A model generated the notes under the pieces. The model ran no database searches and was not told where the DNA came from. It worked only from the letters and a program-made list of their open reading frames with translations. The position numbers and the translations under genes are program-made. 64,000 nucleotides of DNA from Tenrec ecaudatus (Eukaryota > Chordata > Mammalia > Afrosoricida > Tenrecidae), in NCBI RefSeq assembly GCF_050624435.1, contig NC_134531.1, positions 252,230,812 to 252,294,811 of the forward strand, read 5' to 3'. Position 1 is the stretch's first letter, and every line of letters starts with the position of its first letter. Of the stretch, positions 29,595 through 41,579 are shown piece after piece.

Positions 29595-30838
29595 CGCAGG
29601 CGGTGGTGCTGGGCCTGGGGGACACACTGGGTGTGCGCCCTCGCTCTTCGCGACAACGTGACCTGAATGTAGCAGTCTGTGAATTGTGCCTTAGTGCTCC
29701 TCAGTCTTCCACCTCCTAGGTAAAACGTGTTTGAAACGCTACAACCTCCTGTTAGACGCTGCGAGTGTCGCTCTGTGATAGGGCAACTTGTTCCGTCGCA
29801 CCATTTAGCTTACATAGAAATGAAATACTTTAAAAATAATTTTTTATGACTAGCTTTGAAAGTAGGGCACTGAATTGATAAATACTGAGTAAAGGGAATT
29901 TACATATGTTTCATATACTTTCATTTTTTACCACGGAAACTTATCGTGGGGCAAGTTTGGATTTCATTAATTCAGTAAAATTGATTTTCTGGTCATTTTA
30001 GAAAGTAGCTTGAAACTGAGGTTCAAGTCTTAGCTTGCTGTTACTGACGTTTCTTGGCCATTATGTTTATATTTTATATAACTTAGGAGACCATACTATT
30101 AAAATAATCCTTTTTATTACTATGTATATTTAGGGGAACTTGATATTTTCTTACTTGCTGCATGTGGTACAGTCCAGCGATTACTTGGAGTCGTTAACTT
30201 CCACAGTGGCATTATTGGAACGCACATAAGGATGTCTGAATTGTCATTTTGAATTTTGTAGACCTATAATTTGCTAATATTGGGATTCTCTGGACTATTG
30301 AAACTTATATCCCTGGATTCCGATACTTCAGTTTTTTGGTTGTAGACAGTTTTACGTGGAAACTTGGCTAAGAATTATGCAAGCAGCTTTGCGGATTTAG
30401 GGAAGTCTCTCCTTGGGGATGAGTGGGGAAGGGCTTTTACTTTCTGTCGCAGCTGCTAGAGCTAATTTGAAAAACACGTACAGGCATTTTTTTGATAAAT
30501 ACTGCTTTGGTAAAATGGAGTAGCTGAAATTACCATCTTTTTCAAAATGAAGTTTGTATAAAAATAGAGATTCTTACCTTTACTCCTAAGAGAAAATCAC
30601 AGCAGAATTTCTAATATGAGGCTTATTTATACAATTATGTGAATGTATTGTTTCAGTCATGCGAGTGGAGTCTGTAAGGAAAATACCTTCTAGTTATTAG
30701 AAATTATTTTAGAAGATGTTGAAAATATGCCATTGTGTATGACTCTTGGGGACTAGAAAAATGTATAAGCTTCACTATACTTGAATACTTGAACTGTTTT
30801 ACAATGAATCCACTAATAAATTTTATTAGAAAAAAGAC
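29595..30838 (+). other. CPOX: CPOX 3' UTR
   Basis: About 1.24 kb of AT-rich sequence without recognisable repeats follows the stop codon. Its end is inferred from the AATAAA at 30,815. The absence of insertions, in a region where most 1-kb stretches carry one, fits selection on the transcript end. Confidence 0.7.
30815..30820 (+). promoter_or_regulatory. Polyadenylation signal AATAAA of CPOX
   Basis: 'cactaataaattttattag' gives a canonical hexamer about 1.22 kb after the stop codon, followed within 25 bp by a T-rich then A-rich stretch. It is the best hexamer in the region; actual cleavage is not shown. Confidence 0.7.
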
Positions 30839-30939
30839 TAAGAAATGTTTGCATTCTTCCTTTTTGTTAGTGTAATTGGTATAAGGAAGACACAAACAGT
30901 TGTTAGTACTGAAATTGTCTTTCTTCACGCTTTGTTGTT

Positions 30940-31285
30940 GTCAGTTGCCACCGTGTCGACTTTAACCCAGAGTGACTCTGTGTACAACGGAACAAATGCT
31001 TCCTGGTCCTGTGCCTTCCTCACAGTTGTTCCTATGCTTGCAGCCACTGGGCCGTTCCATCTCAGTGAGAGCCTTCCTCCTTTTCTCTGGCCTCTATGTT
31101 ACCAGGGGGACGGCTCTCCTGACAACACGCGCAAACTGTGTGTGTCAGACAAAGTCTCACTCTCCTTGCCTCTAAAGAGCACTTGGCGGTATGTCTTTCA
31201 AGACAGATTTGTTTGTCCTTGGCAGTACTTTCAATACTCTCTGCCAGCCCCACAGTTCACTCTTAGGAGGGAGAAACAGTCGTGA
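30940..31285 (-). mobile_element. RTE 3'-region fragment
   Basis: Inverted RTE text: 'ctggtcctgtgccttcctca', 'ttccatctcagtgagagcct' and 'ctttcaagacagatttgttt' in the expected order. Confidence 0.75.
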
Positions 31286-31369
31286 GACACCCTACAGAGT
31301 TTCTAATCTACTACACCCCACAGAGTTTCTACACCCCACAGAATTTCTAATCTACTACATGTGGGTCAT

Positions 31370-31920
31370 CATTTCTCGGAATTTACTGGGTAGCAAGATG
31401 TTTGGTTCTTTGGCATTTACCCAAAAGAAATAAAAATTTCAGTTTTGTACTGGGTTTTCTGTGGCAGCTTTATTCATGACAGCCAAGATTTGAAAATAGT
31501 TCAGATGCTGCTCATCGGGAGAACAGATACAGCAATTATCTGAGAATACTAGTCAATCAAAAGGAACAAACTCGGTAAGTGCAACAACGTGAATGAGTCT
31601 CAAACTGTGCCATGTGAGAGGAAGAGGACACGCACATGCAGAGTCCGTATGACTGCATTATGTGCAAACGTGGATAAGGTAAGGCGCTAACGAGAAACAG
31701 AGCCTGGGTTGCTAAGGGTGAGGATGGGAGAAAGGAAATCCTTTAAAGGGGAAGACAAGTTTTTAAACTGATGAGAATGTTTCGTACATTGATCGTGGTA
31801 GTGGTTACAGGACTGTGCATTTATCAAAACACATCAAACTTGATGAGTAATGATATTTAAAATCAGTCAATTTTGTTGTGTGTAAACTAGACCTCTGTGA
31901 AGCCACTAAAATGAAGAATA
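31370..31920 (+). mobile_element. Old mammalian L1 (L1M) 3' fragment
   Basis: 'ggcagctttattcatgacag', 'gtgaatgagtctcaaactg' and 'atcgtggtagtggttacagg' mark the 3' end of an ancient L1. Diverged, no intact frame. Confidence 0.75.
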
Positions 31921-32774
31921 AAAGCAGAATGTAGAACTATAGGAACAATTGCTCAAATAGAGCACTCCTTTTAAAACAAAGGTAGTCTCTTAGCAGGTAG
32001 ATCTGGTAGCCTGCATCTTTTCTTTAAGGTTGTTGGATGCTGGGCACTAAGATGACATTTAAAATTTTTTTTCTGTGATTTTGATTTTCATGCTCTTCAA
32101 TAACCAAATAATTTTCATTATAGGAGAGGAAAAGTGTAACAATTGTATAGCTATTGAAAATTAGATCCTTCTATTGCTTAAAGTGAATCTTTCTTTGAAA
32201 CTCTTAATTTTCTTTCAAATTCAAATTCTGGGCCTACTCAGGCTGTACTGCAACTGGCTTGACCTGCATTTCTTAGCTCTGAGGTCACCTGATCCTAATA
32301 TGTGGCTCCTGCTGTCTCCTGCCTATATAGGAAAGAGGGTTTGAAATGTTTTAGAGCATATCTCTAGCCAGGACTTTCTAACGACCACACTAATACTTGC
32401 TTACCTACTGCCATTTAAAAGGAGAGAGAAACAGTGATATCAAAATTCCAAAGAGATAAGTAGATATAAAATAGTATTAAAATTTATATAATCTCCTTAC
32501 CAGTGATCATCCTTATCAACATATTTAATCATGTATTCTTCCAGACACATTTGTTACGTACATCAGAATAATAAATGAACGGTGTTTTAAATGAATAGGC
32601 AGAGTTTTAAATGTCAGTAAAGTACATCTAAATCATTTGGACGGTTTTAAAGTTTTTTATTTTACCTTATTAACCTGTGCACTTTCATTTTGACATTTGG
32701 CTTATTTTCTAGTGCTTCACTATCATAGATAACATTTTGTTAGTAAAGTCAGACCTGTTAAGAAAATAAATACC
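31921..32774. other. Intergenic DNA, no feature recognised
   Basis: AT-rich, without a repeat that I can name. Confidence 0.45.
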
Positions 32775-32900
32775 AAAAAACCCAAACAGACTCCTGCCAT
32801 CAAGTTGATGCTAACTCCCAGCAACCTTATAGACAAGGTAGAACTAGCCCTTTGAGTTTCTGAGACTAACTCTCTGGAGCAGGGAGTCTTCACGTAAATC
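32775..32900 (-). repeat. Afrotherian SINE, partial
   Basis: 'ctcctgccatcaagttgatg' and 'ctaactcccagcaaccttat' are the inverted SINE 3' half. Confidence 0.7.
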
Positions 32901-32904
32901 CACT

Positions 32905-33160
32905 CCTTATAGGTGAGCAGTTTGATAAATGTTGTCAAATGCATGCCATCACGTAAGCACCACCATAATCAAAACAACATTCTCGCCAGTCCCCCAATTC
33001 CTTTTCACCCCTTCATAGTTAATCCTCCATCTCCATGGAAACTGCTCGTCTGTTTTCTGTCCTGTAGTCTGGCCTGTAATGGACTCATACAGTATGTAAC
33101 TTCTGGAGTCTGACTTCTTTCACTTAGCATAATGCATTTAAAATTTATTCATTTTGTATG
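32905..33160 (-). mobile_element. Old mammalian L1 fragment
   Basis: 'taagcaccaccataatcaaa', 'aatggactcatacagtatgt' and 'tttcacttagcataatgca' are typical of inverted L1M 3' regions. A small SINE 3' fragment (33,163-33,212) follows. Confidence 0.65.
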
Positions 33161-33220
33161 TATTGGTCGCTATAAGTCAGCATTGACTTGATGGCAGTGA
33201 ATTGTTTTTGATTTTTTTCT

Positions 33221-34129
33221 TGGTGGGGAGTCATTTTTCTTTGGCAGGCTCAATTCACTTTATTACTTTTTTTAATATAAAATTGACTGTGGTAGTCACT
33301 GCTAGAACTTTGGTTCTCTGCACGGGTCTTCACAAGATGGTCAGTGAGTATGGAGACTTGGTGAACAGTCTCTTTCCAGAGGTCAGCGGTCAGATAGCTG
33401 TAGGTCTTGGAGATGGCATCAAACGTGGCCTTGGTGAAGTTGCTCTGGGTGGCTGTACAGCCCCTAGCCGAGGTGTAGCAGCCATCAATCCTGCCACCAT
33501 CAGCAGCTTCTTGAGCATGGGCTGAGACAATGCCAGTGCCCCTGGGGGCAGGGATGAGACGCACCAGCACAGACCCACTGCAGCCGATCAATTTGCAGGG
33601 AACCCTTGTGGAGCTTGCCGATCTTGTCCCCTCAGTAGCCTTGCCACATGGGGACAATAGACAGCTTGGCCAGGACGATGGCCCTGCGGATGGCGGTGGC
33701 AACTTCCTTGGAGCATTTGACACCCAGGCCAATGTGGCCGTTGTAGTCCCCGGTGGTAACAAAGGCCTTGAACCTGGTCCACTGGCCGGCTCGGGTCTGC
33801 TTCTGAACAAGCATGATCTTTAGGACCTGTCCTCAAGGGCCATTCCCAGGAAGAAGTAAATGATCTCAGACTCCACGTGATAGGCAGGGCGAACAGATAG
33901 ATGTCCTCCAGGTTCTTGATCTTCATGTCCTTGACCAGATGACCCTGCTTGGTGACACAGAGCCACTCCTTAGGCTTTGCTGCCTTGAGCTCCGCCGCTG
34001 CTGAAGCCGCTGCAGAAGTCACCCCGGGGAGCTCCCGCCCCAGGGCCGGGGACCCCAGGCCCTCCTGCTGCACCATGTCAGGTGTCATTTGGTGTTTCTC
34101 GGAGAAGAAGTGGTGAGGAGTCACTTTTC
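33221..34129 (-). pseudogene. RPS2: Processed RPS2 (ribosomal protein uS5) pseudogene
   Basis: On the - strand, [77 protein letters not shown] and [20 protein letters not shown] follow human RPS2 in order, without introns. The 5' end retains the TOP-type leader 'cttcttctccgagaaacacc' before the start codon (34,086-34,088), so the reverse transcript was full length. The Gly/Arg-rich N-terminus is scrambled. At least two frameshifts split the coding region, and the normal stop is lost. The left end keeps 'aataaagtgaattgagcctg' inverted. A 19-bp direct repeat with two mismatches (33,221-33,239 and 34,111-34,129) is the target-site duplication. It is not expected to make a functional ribosomal protein. 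Confidence 0.93.
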
Positions 34130-34280
34130 AATTGCTCAGTATTAGTATTCAATAGTTGATGAATTTGGAGGATGCCAGAAATTCAAACAGGATTAAAAAC
34201 AAAATGCAGAATGAAAAGCATCATTGCTGATATCAGATGAATCTTGGTTGAATGCAGAGAATACCAGAAAGATGTGCTAG

Positions 34281-34698
34281 GTAGGTTTATTGTGCCAACC
34301 TGGCCAATAAGAACATGTGGGATTAATAAGGTTGCAGTTTGATTGTAGGGCAAAGAGATAAATGGCTCGGTAAGCCCCACCTCTCTTTCTCTTGTCTCTG
34401 GTGATTGGACCAGTGTGCAGTTGCCTTCTCTGCCTCAACTCGTGAGCTACACTATCTTTGGGACTGGCAACTTGTGGATCATGTCACTAGAGCTTGAGGT
34501 TCCTTCGAGACCTGCTTCACCACACTGCTGGTGTATACATAGCTTGAGCTTGGGCCTGTCCTGTTATCTTGCTGACTACTGATGACCTGCCCTGCTATTT
34601 GCTGCCTGTGGCTGGGCTGCCTGCATTGCTCTAAAGAAGATTCAGCTGTCTGCTTCCTTGACCTTGGGCCCAGTAGACCATGCGTTGAAGGTCTTTTA
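34281..34698 (-). mobile_element. LTR-like fossil repeat, copy 1 (inverted)
   Basis: Matches the copy at 47,214-47,712 over the 'gagataaatggct(c/t)ggt' block and neighbours, and in reverse complement the same family as 49,569-50,854. It abuts a copy in the opposite orientation. An incomplete, old fossil. Confidence 0.5.
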
Positions 34699-34699
34699 C

Positions 34700-35197
34700 A
34701 TTTTAAAATTTATTTTCTGTGTATAAGAAAGAAGTTTATATACAAGAACAACAGAATAAGAGAAAACATCCCAGCCTAGTCCAGATCAAGTCCATATGCC
34801 TGATATTAGCCCATATGTCTGCTACCAAATTATAAAGTCCTCTTCAGACTCACAAAACACATGCAATGATACTGAATGCAGGAAGATCACAGGCCAGTGG
34901 GTGGGAAGTCTTGTGGATCCAGTGGTGTAAACATCTCAGCACTGGCAGGTGTCTCCATGTGGCTTCTCCAGCTCAGGGCACTAGTGTAGTTCCATGTGTC
35001 AGCTGCATTGTCTCAGAGTGAGAAGGGAGAGTGAGTGTGTCTTCTGCCTCCAGGGAGGAAAAAAAAATCTGAATTCCCAGAATCCTCAGGGGAAGGCCAT
35101 GCCCACACAAAGGCCTCATTGGCTAAACAATGATTGACAGGCTAGACTCCACCCCTTCACTCATTCTTCTCAAATTGACAACAACATATAACTATCA
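34700..35197 (+). mobile_element. LTR-like fossil repeat, copy 2 (direct)
   Basis: Colinear with 50,341-50,854: 'aaaacatcccagcctagtcc', 'aaagtcctcttcagactcac' and 'gatcacaggccagtgggt' to 'aggcctcattggctaaacaa'. Same family as copy 1 but in opposite orientation. Confidence 0.6.
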
Positions 35198-36450
35198 AAG
35201 ATGTTTACTTGCGTTTTATTGACTATGCAAAAGTATTTGACTATGTGTATCTTACAATTTTGGGGTAACACAGCAAAGAATGGAATTTCCAGATCATTTA
35301 ATTATTCTTATGTAAAACTCATACGTAGACTAAGCGGCAAGCTGTTCAAACAGAAGTGGGTACTGAGTAGATTAAAATGTGGCAAGGTATACATTAGGGT
35401 TGTAGGATATAAAGACTTTCCCCAGCTTTGTCTTCCCCAAATATATGTCCAACCTAAGAGGCTGTTTGCCAGGACACGGTGGGAGGTCAGATGCTTAGAG
35501 ATACTCTCCCTAGAGGCATTCAGCCATCCAGAGCAATCAGACGCTATTGTTTCTCCCACTATCGGCGGGTCTCACTCCCTGCTGTTGAGGGCAGTGGATT
35601 CCATTCCATGGAAAATTTAGAATAAATCAATCTCCAGATCAAGGACAATCAAAGTTATGCTCCACCTTGAATCTAGGATCCACCCACTTTGTCACATGTG
35701 TACCCCGGATCCCTCCTTTTCCTACTGCATATGCACCCTTAGATCCCCTCCCATTACTGTATTGCCTTCGCTACCAGCCCTTCCTGTGATGTATGTCTTT
35801 ACCCGTATTCAGGGGGCTGGCACGCCCCCTAAAGATCTATAAGATTTGGTTAGAAATAAGTCAATCGCCCTTGTGTTCTTCTCTGGTCTCTGGATTTCCA
35901 TGTGGACCACCCAAAAGGGTTTAGGTGAGTTTGGTACCATGAAATGTGTCTGAATCCTTCATTTCACTCTCCCCTACATCTCTTATTCTCTATGACTTTA
36001 CTGTAATCTTTACATATTATCGCTGTACGATTGGCCTGCCAGGCCTGTGATGATTTGTTAGGGGCTGGCTCCCCTGATGGGTTGTAAACCTTCACCATAT
36101 TTACTCAATCTGTCTGCTGGGAAAATAATCCAAGACACTGGACTACATGACGAAGAATGCAGCATTAAGATCGGAGGATTAATCAGACACAACTCGTGGT
36201 GTGTAGATCATACAACCCTGCTTGCTGACAGTGAACAGTACTGGAAGCACTTAGCTGAAGCTGCAACTTGATTGACAAGAAATTAATAAATTGGGATTCA
36301 ATTAGCATGTTAGCTGGAAGGGTAGAAGGATGACAAATAATAGATAAGGAGGTGACTCTAGAAGACTAACGCTGCAAGCAAGGACTCACCTCACCAAACG
36401 AAAATGGAAGCAACGTTGGTTAGACCTGAACCTAGATGAATCAATTTGAA
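35198..36450 (+). mobile_element. RTE LINE fragment, split by an LTR-like insertion
   Basis: 35,198-35,404 encodes a degraded DVYLRFIDYAKVFDYV-like RT block; 36,079-36,450 continues with the downstream RT segment ('ttcaccatatttactcaatc', 'ggactacatgacgaagaatg'). The element reads continuously if 35,405-36,078 is skipped. Stops and frameshifts are numerous. Confidence 0.75.
35405..36078 (+). mobile_element. LTR-like fossil inserted in the RTE element
   Basis: A 674-bp insertion bounded by the 8-bp direct repeat gggttgta (35,397-35,404 and 36,079-36,086). It contains a TATA-like 'gatctataagatt' and AATAAA-type words, which suggests a solo LTR. The termini are not a clean TG...CA pair, so the class is uncertain. 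It is younger than the RTE copy it splits. Confidence 0.45.
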
Positions 36451-37289
36451 GACTTTTCTATACAGAAGCTTTATTTACTTCTTGATTAATAATAGAGACA
36501 TTCACCTGTTCCAGCTTTGTGGATCTAATTTAATATACCTCCAGCCGAGTTGCCCCTATGGCAGAGTTGGTGTTGCAGCTCTCGGTACAAAGCCAATCTG
36601 ACTTCCTAAATGATTGTACAGATGCCAATTTGTTGAAACCACATAGAGTGGATGAGGCTAGATTTTGTGTTCAAACAGATTTCAAGTGTGAAAGGGTGGA
36701 GGACTTTTCAAAATAGTGACTGAGCATAGCTCTTAGAGTAGAACCTATCAAATTGATGGGAAGATGGAAAGCACTCTAATTACCTTGCTCAGCAGGTATT
36801 TGTCATTGCATGTGCAAGATAAAACCACCTGTAGAAACAGGTTTGTGAGGTTTTCTGTTGTATAACTTATGACGGTTTCTGGCAGCAATACAAGGAATCT
36901 AGTAAAGCCATTTTTACATGCCTATGCTTCACACACATTTAAATGTATTAATTTGGGTTTATTGTGAAATTATAATTGTGCATATGTATGTTTTAGGGAA
37001 TAAGGGCTAAATGTTTAAAGTGAGGCTTCAAGTTCATAATACCTGTGGCAGGGATAATACAAGACAGGCTTGAAAATAATTTCTAAATGGTCTTTGAAGG
37101 GATAACAGTTTGTGCAGAGAACCAAATAATATTAAGCTTGAAATCACAAAATATGACAACAATGTTACTCAAGTACTGACGGGCTATTTATTAATAAGAT
37201 GGCACACACATAAATAGTATAACGACAGTCCGTACATATGTTGTTCTGAGTGTGCATTGAATCCAGATGGTGTTTAAGACAGACAAGGG
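36451..37289. other. Intergenic DNA, no feature recognised
   Basis: AT-rich; no coding or named repeat signal. Confidence 0.45.
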
Positions 37290-37500
37290 CAATTGCTGTC
37301 ACTGTTATTGTCAGGGCTGTGTAGTTGGCTCTCACTCCCAGCAATCTTATGTTTAACAGAAGGACTCATGGCAGGATCTGGAGCCGTCCTCACAATTGCT
37401 GATGTGTTTGAACTCATGATTGCAGCCATCAATCCATCTCAAGAACGGGCTCCCTCTTTATCGCTGACCTTCTCTGTTTCGTCCCAGAAAGCATTTTTGA
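37290..37500 (-). mobile_element. RTE 3'-region fragment
   Basis: 'gttggctctcactcccagca', 'gattgcagccatcaatccat' and a 'ctcacaattgctgatgtgtt' block follow the inverted RTE 3' region. Confidence 0.6.
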
Positions 37501-37704
37501 AGATTGGGAAACTGGTCATGGAATGATAAGACAGGAGCATAGCTGGCAGCTGCCTTAGCAAAGGCCAGAGGGGACAGAATTAAGAGACTGTTCAGAAAAA
37601 TGGTGACTGGTGGGAGTCTGTTGGAGGATGAAGCGCATGGCAGGAAGGCAGCAGAAGATTGCTTCAAGGGGGAGGTACAGACAGATCAGGCTGTTTCTGC
37701 CATT

Positions 37705-37935
37705 GGGATGGTTACTTTTACATGTCAACTTGGCTAGGTGATATCGCCAGTTATTTGTCAAGCACTGGTCTATAGTGTGGAATCCCCACATGGGATTAAA
37801 TTCGTTCCATAATGTAAGCAGACCCCAACCAATCAGAGCAAAAAGCGGAGTTGCCCCTAGGGCGTATTCTGCTTCTGGCCTATAAGTAGACAAGTTGCTA
37901 GGACTCTACACTCCTCATCTGACCTAGGAATTCTG
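37705..37935. repeat. Unclassified old interspersed repeat
   Basis: 'ttacttttacatgtcaact' and 'ccccaaccaatcagagcaaa' resemble a widespread mammalian medium-reiteration repeat whose name I cannot fix. Confidence 0.35.
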
Positions 37936-37989
37936 GCATATGAACTTATTCCTCCAAAATTGTGTCAGTCTATTCTAAAATCAGCCTCT

Positions 37990-38600
37990 CTCCCTTCCCT
38001 GCCAGCAGCACAGAGGCCACATCTGTGGCAAGGGAGGAGTAGGGTTAAGCTCCACACCCAGCCCCAGGCTGATTACTACAAGACAGAGGTCAGACATGCC
38101 TGCACCCGCTATCTCTCTCACCACATTCTGACACCAACTCTTCCTCCCGCATGACTTCTCAGCTGGGTTCGAGAATCCATTGAAATGGTCATGTAGAACT
38201 CACAGATAATATTCAGGATTATGGGGCCTTATTAGGGGGTTAAGTTACCACAGCAGCCAGGATCAGAAAATGGTAAGGAAATAGCCGTTGGTCCACAGCA
38301 ACATCTCTACTCAGTCAGCACCCAGCTTCTCTCTGGTCTCCAGCCTCTCAGCCATGTGGTCCTTTGGTATCTGCCTCAGTGGGTCAGGAAACCTGCCCAC
38401 TACTCTCCTCAAGGTCTCATGGTCTCCTTGTCGCAGCCTCTGGTCTCTGTTTGTGGTTCCAGCACTTCAGGCTGGAAGGGCTCTCACACATGTTCTGACA
38501 GTGATTCTTCTTCCTTGATGCTTCTGGGAATTCTCTCATTCTGCTTCTGCGATATCTCATGTTTACAGCCTGCGGAATGACAAACCTGACTGATGCCTGA
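37990..38600 (-). repeat. Unclassified repeat related to 47.0-47.2 kb
   Basis: 38,060-38,160 in reverse complement matches 47,040-47,160, sharing 'gcagaggtcagacatgcct'-like text and flanks. The outer limits are approximate. Possibly an LTR fossil. Confidence 0.4.
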
Positions 38601-38639
38601 GTGAGAGAGATTGCCACACCTTCCTTGAAAGACATTGAC

Positions 38640-39320
38640 CTCTATACCTTATTTGAAAGAAATTCAGAAGACAGCTATCTGGCCAAGTGCCTGGAAGAGA
38701 ACCATACCCATTCCCAAGAAAGGTAGGAAAAGAATGCTCAAACTGTAGCACAAGCTTAGTGCTATCACACGCAAATAAACTTGTGCTAAAAATCATTCGG
38801 CAAAGGTTGTAGCAGTACATTGACAGGGAGCTGTCAGAGGTTCCGGCCAGAACCAGAAGGGGACATCGAACAAGGGATGTCATGCTGATGTTAGGTGGTC
38901 CTTAGCTGAAAGAGCATATCAGAAAGACGTTTACTGGTGTTTTGTTGACTATGCGAGGCGTTCAATTGTGTGGACCATAATGAACCGTGGATAGCTTTGA
39001 GAATAATGGGAATTCCAGAGCACAACATTGTGCTCTTGTGGAAGCTTTACATGGTTGTATCCTCTTATCATACCCAATCGGTATGCCAAGGAAATAAGTG
39101 GAGAAGCTAGATTATATGAAGAAGAATGTGATATCAGGATTGAAGGAAGGCTTATTCACAGCCTGTGATATGCAGGTGACACAACCTTGCTTGCTGGCAG
39201 GGGGAGGACTTGAAGCACTTGCTGATGAAGATCAAGTACTGCAGCCTCGATATGGATTAAAACTCAATGTAAAGAAAATAAAAAGCTTCACCACTGGACC
39301 AATAGGTAACACCATGACCA
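38640..39320 (+). mobile_element. RTE LINE fragment (RT region)
   Basis: 'ggagctgtcagaggttccgg' through 'agacgtttactggtgttttg' and 'ggtgacacaaccttgcttgc' follow the RTE reverse-transcriptase region on the + strand. Broken by several stops. Confidence 0.75.
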
Positions 39321-40429
39321 TTTCAATTCATATCTGTCTATTATATTGATCTGTATGTGTTCCATTTAATTTTGGATGGCTTCCAGATTTTTTATGAAGA
39401 AATTTTACTTCACACATCCCCCCTTTCTCTCTCTGGCTCCTCAGTCTGCAGGTTGCTGATTTTATTTCTCTAGGGAACCTGGTGAAGGCAGCTGTGGTTT
39501 TCGGACATGTTGTGGGGGCATAAGAACACTGACCCACATCAGAACTGTGACCCACAGTTTACGTTGAGCCTAGCCCTTGCATCTTACAGTCCTCGGCACA
39601 GATCAGATGGGTGAGCAAAACTGAGATCTCGATGTTTTCAGCCCCCAGCCATGTGAGTATATGCAACTGAGCTTCCAAGCCTTGTAGAGCAGACAAGACA
39701 TCCTCCAAGTGCCCTCTCCATTCCTGATTCACAGAACCTGTCAATGTAATAGAGCAATGGCGGTTTTCTGTCTCTAAACTCAGGGTGGCATGTTAAACCA
39801 ATAGAGAGCTGGTCGTTAGATGCCATTAGCGGAAGGACAGAGAGGCTGTTTTGATGAGCTGGCCATGCCTGCCAGCCAGTGATGCACGTGTTTGGAAATA
39901 GGGGTCTAGAGCTCTGGAGGGACGTTCATCCTGGAAGCACACATTTAGCCATTATTTGTGCGGAGGCAATCACAGGAAAAATGGAATGAGTTGGGCCACC
40001 TGAGAAAATGCACGCCGTGTAGTAAGAAAAGGGTCAGGGACAAACTGGCAGAGATGGCAGAGATATGAGCGCAAGACGTGTCCGACCAGGAGACCGAGAA
40101 ACAACTTAGCAGATACATGGAATAAAGAAAAGGGAAACAAAGGGACATTGGATGTGCTCGTGCAATGGTTAGATTTTCTATCAGCTTGCACCTGTGTGAA
40201 GTTAGGGGTAGAATGCAACCCGGGGTGGTGGTGGTGGGGAGTGGCTTTTTAAAAGAGATGGTGTGGAGAACATCTCACTCCCTCGCCTCTCTCCTTCTGG
40301 CTTGACTAAGTCCCATGCCTCATGTCTGGGGCCAGACACCCAAGTGGCCTGTCGACTCTTGTTGCTGTCTGCATCCCACTATGTTGTCGCAGGCAGACCT
40401 CGGATCCATGTGCCTCTGCACCCACCAAT
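39321..40429. other. Intergenic DNA of unknown content
   Basis: No gene recognised. A few short - strand frames near 39.6-39.8 kb have a faint retroviral-pol character that is too weak to call. Confidence 0.35.
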
Positions 40430-40835
40430 CTATGTGCACACATTTATAGGTTTAGTATTAAGGTAGCAGATGCACATCGGGCCTCCACTCAAGTACTCCC
40501 TCAATGCAAGAAATACTTTGTTCTATTAAATTGGCATTCCATGATGCTCACCTTCCTGACACGATCGCTGAAGACAAAGTGTGTGCATAAGCAAATGTGA
40601 AGAAAGCCAATGGTGCCTGGCTAACAAAAGATATAGCATTTGGGGTTTTAAAGGCTTGCAGGTAAACAAGTGGCCATTTAGCTCAGAAGCAACAAAGCCC
40701 ACATGGAAGAAGCACTACACTCTGCGTGATCATGAAGTGCTGAAGGGATCAGTTATCAGGCATCATCAGAACAAAAAACTCAGATCATTGTGAATGAGGG
40801 GGAGTGCGAAGTGGGGACCCAAAGCCCATCTGTAA
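40430..40835 (+). mobile_element. L1 3'-UTR fragment
   Basis: 'ataggtttagtattaaggta' to 'gggacccaaagcccatctgt', an internal stretch of the L1 3' UTR. It passes into a SINE 3' fragment at 40,840-40,915. Confidence 0.8.
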
Positions 40836-41119
40836 GCAACTAGAAACCCTGTGGGGTAGTTCTGCTTTGTCCCCTAAGGTCATGCTGAGTTGAACTGATT
40901 TGATGGCAATAGTATTCTTTTAATGTCCATGTGTTTGATAAATTAGGGATTAAATTCAAAATTGTTTAAAAATACCCTGTTTGGATATAGGCACTAAAAT
41001 TTAGATAATGAACTCACCTCCATTAACATGGGGACCTTGTTTGTAATGGTCTCTTCAGATGAAATTCTTGAGATAACCAGTAGGGGGAGGTGTTGTGCTC
41101 AAGAAGATTCAATTCGTGG

Positions 41120-41121
<2 letters not shown>

Positions 41122-41151
<30 letters not shown>
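41122..41151. repeat. (CA)n microsatellite
   Basis: About 15 CA units followed by 'cgcataaaaaataag'. Confidence 0.9.
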
Positions 41152-41153
<2 letters not shown>

Positions 41154-41314
41154 TAAAAAATAAGAGACAAAATTGTAAAAATATGGAAACAACCCAAGTT
41201 TAATCAGTAAGAGAACAGGTAAATAAATAAATTCTGGTATAATAATAAAATGGAATGCTATAGACTATCATACATCATGTATATTTGTGTATATATAAAT
41301 ATATGTTTAAAAAC

Positions 41315-41520
41315 CCCAAAGCCTAGATCCACTGCCACCTAGTCAATGGTGACTCATAACGACCCATAGGACAGAGTAGAACTTGCCCTCGGGGTTTCCA
41401 AGGCTGTAACCTTCACAGAAGCAGACTGCCAATCTTTCTTATCCTGCAGAGTAACTGGTGGAACCCAGTTACTTTTTGGTATTTGCCTAGTGCTTTAACC
41501 ACTGTGCCACCAGGGCTCAT
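41315..41520 (-). repeat. Afrotherian SINE
   Basis: Full-length inverted copy from 'cactgccacctagtcaatgg' to 'ttaaccactgtgccaccagg'. Confidence 0.88.
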
Positions 41521-41579
41521 TCTCTCTGAATGGGTTCTCAAAACATGAGCACAATGCCATTAAGTCTATTCTGACTCAT

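Noticed and set aside
39560-39830. Possible retroviral pol fossil on the - strand
   Set aside because: Resemblance is limited to a few residues and could be chance; no flanking LTR pair or other retroviral part was seen.
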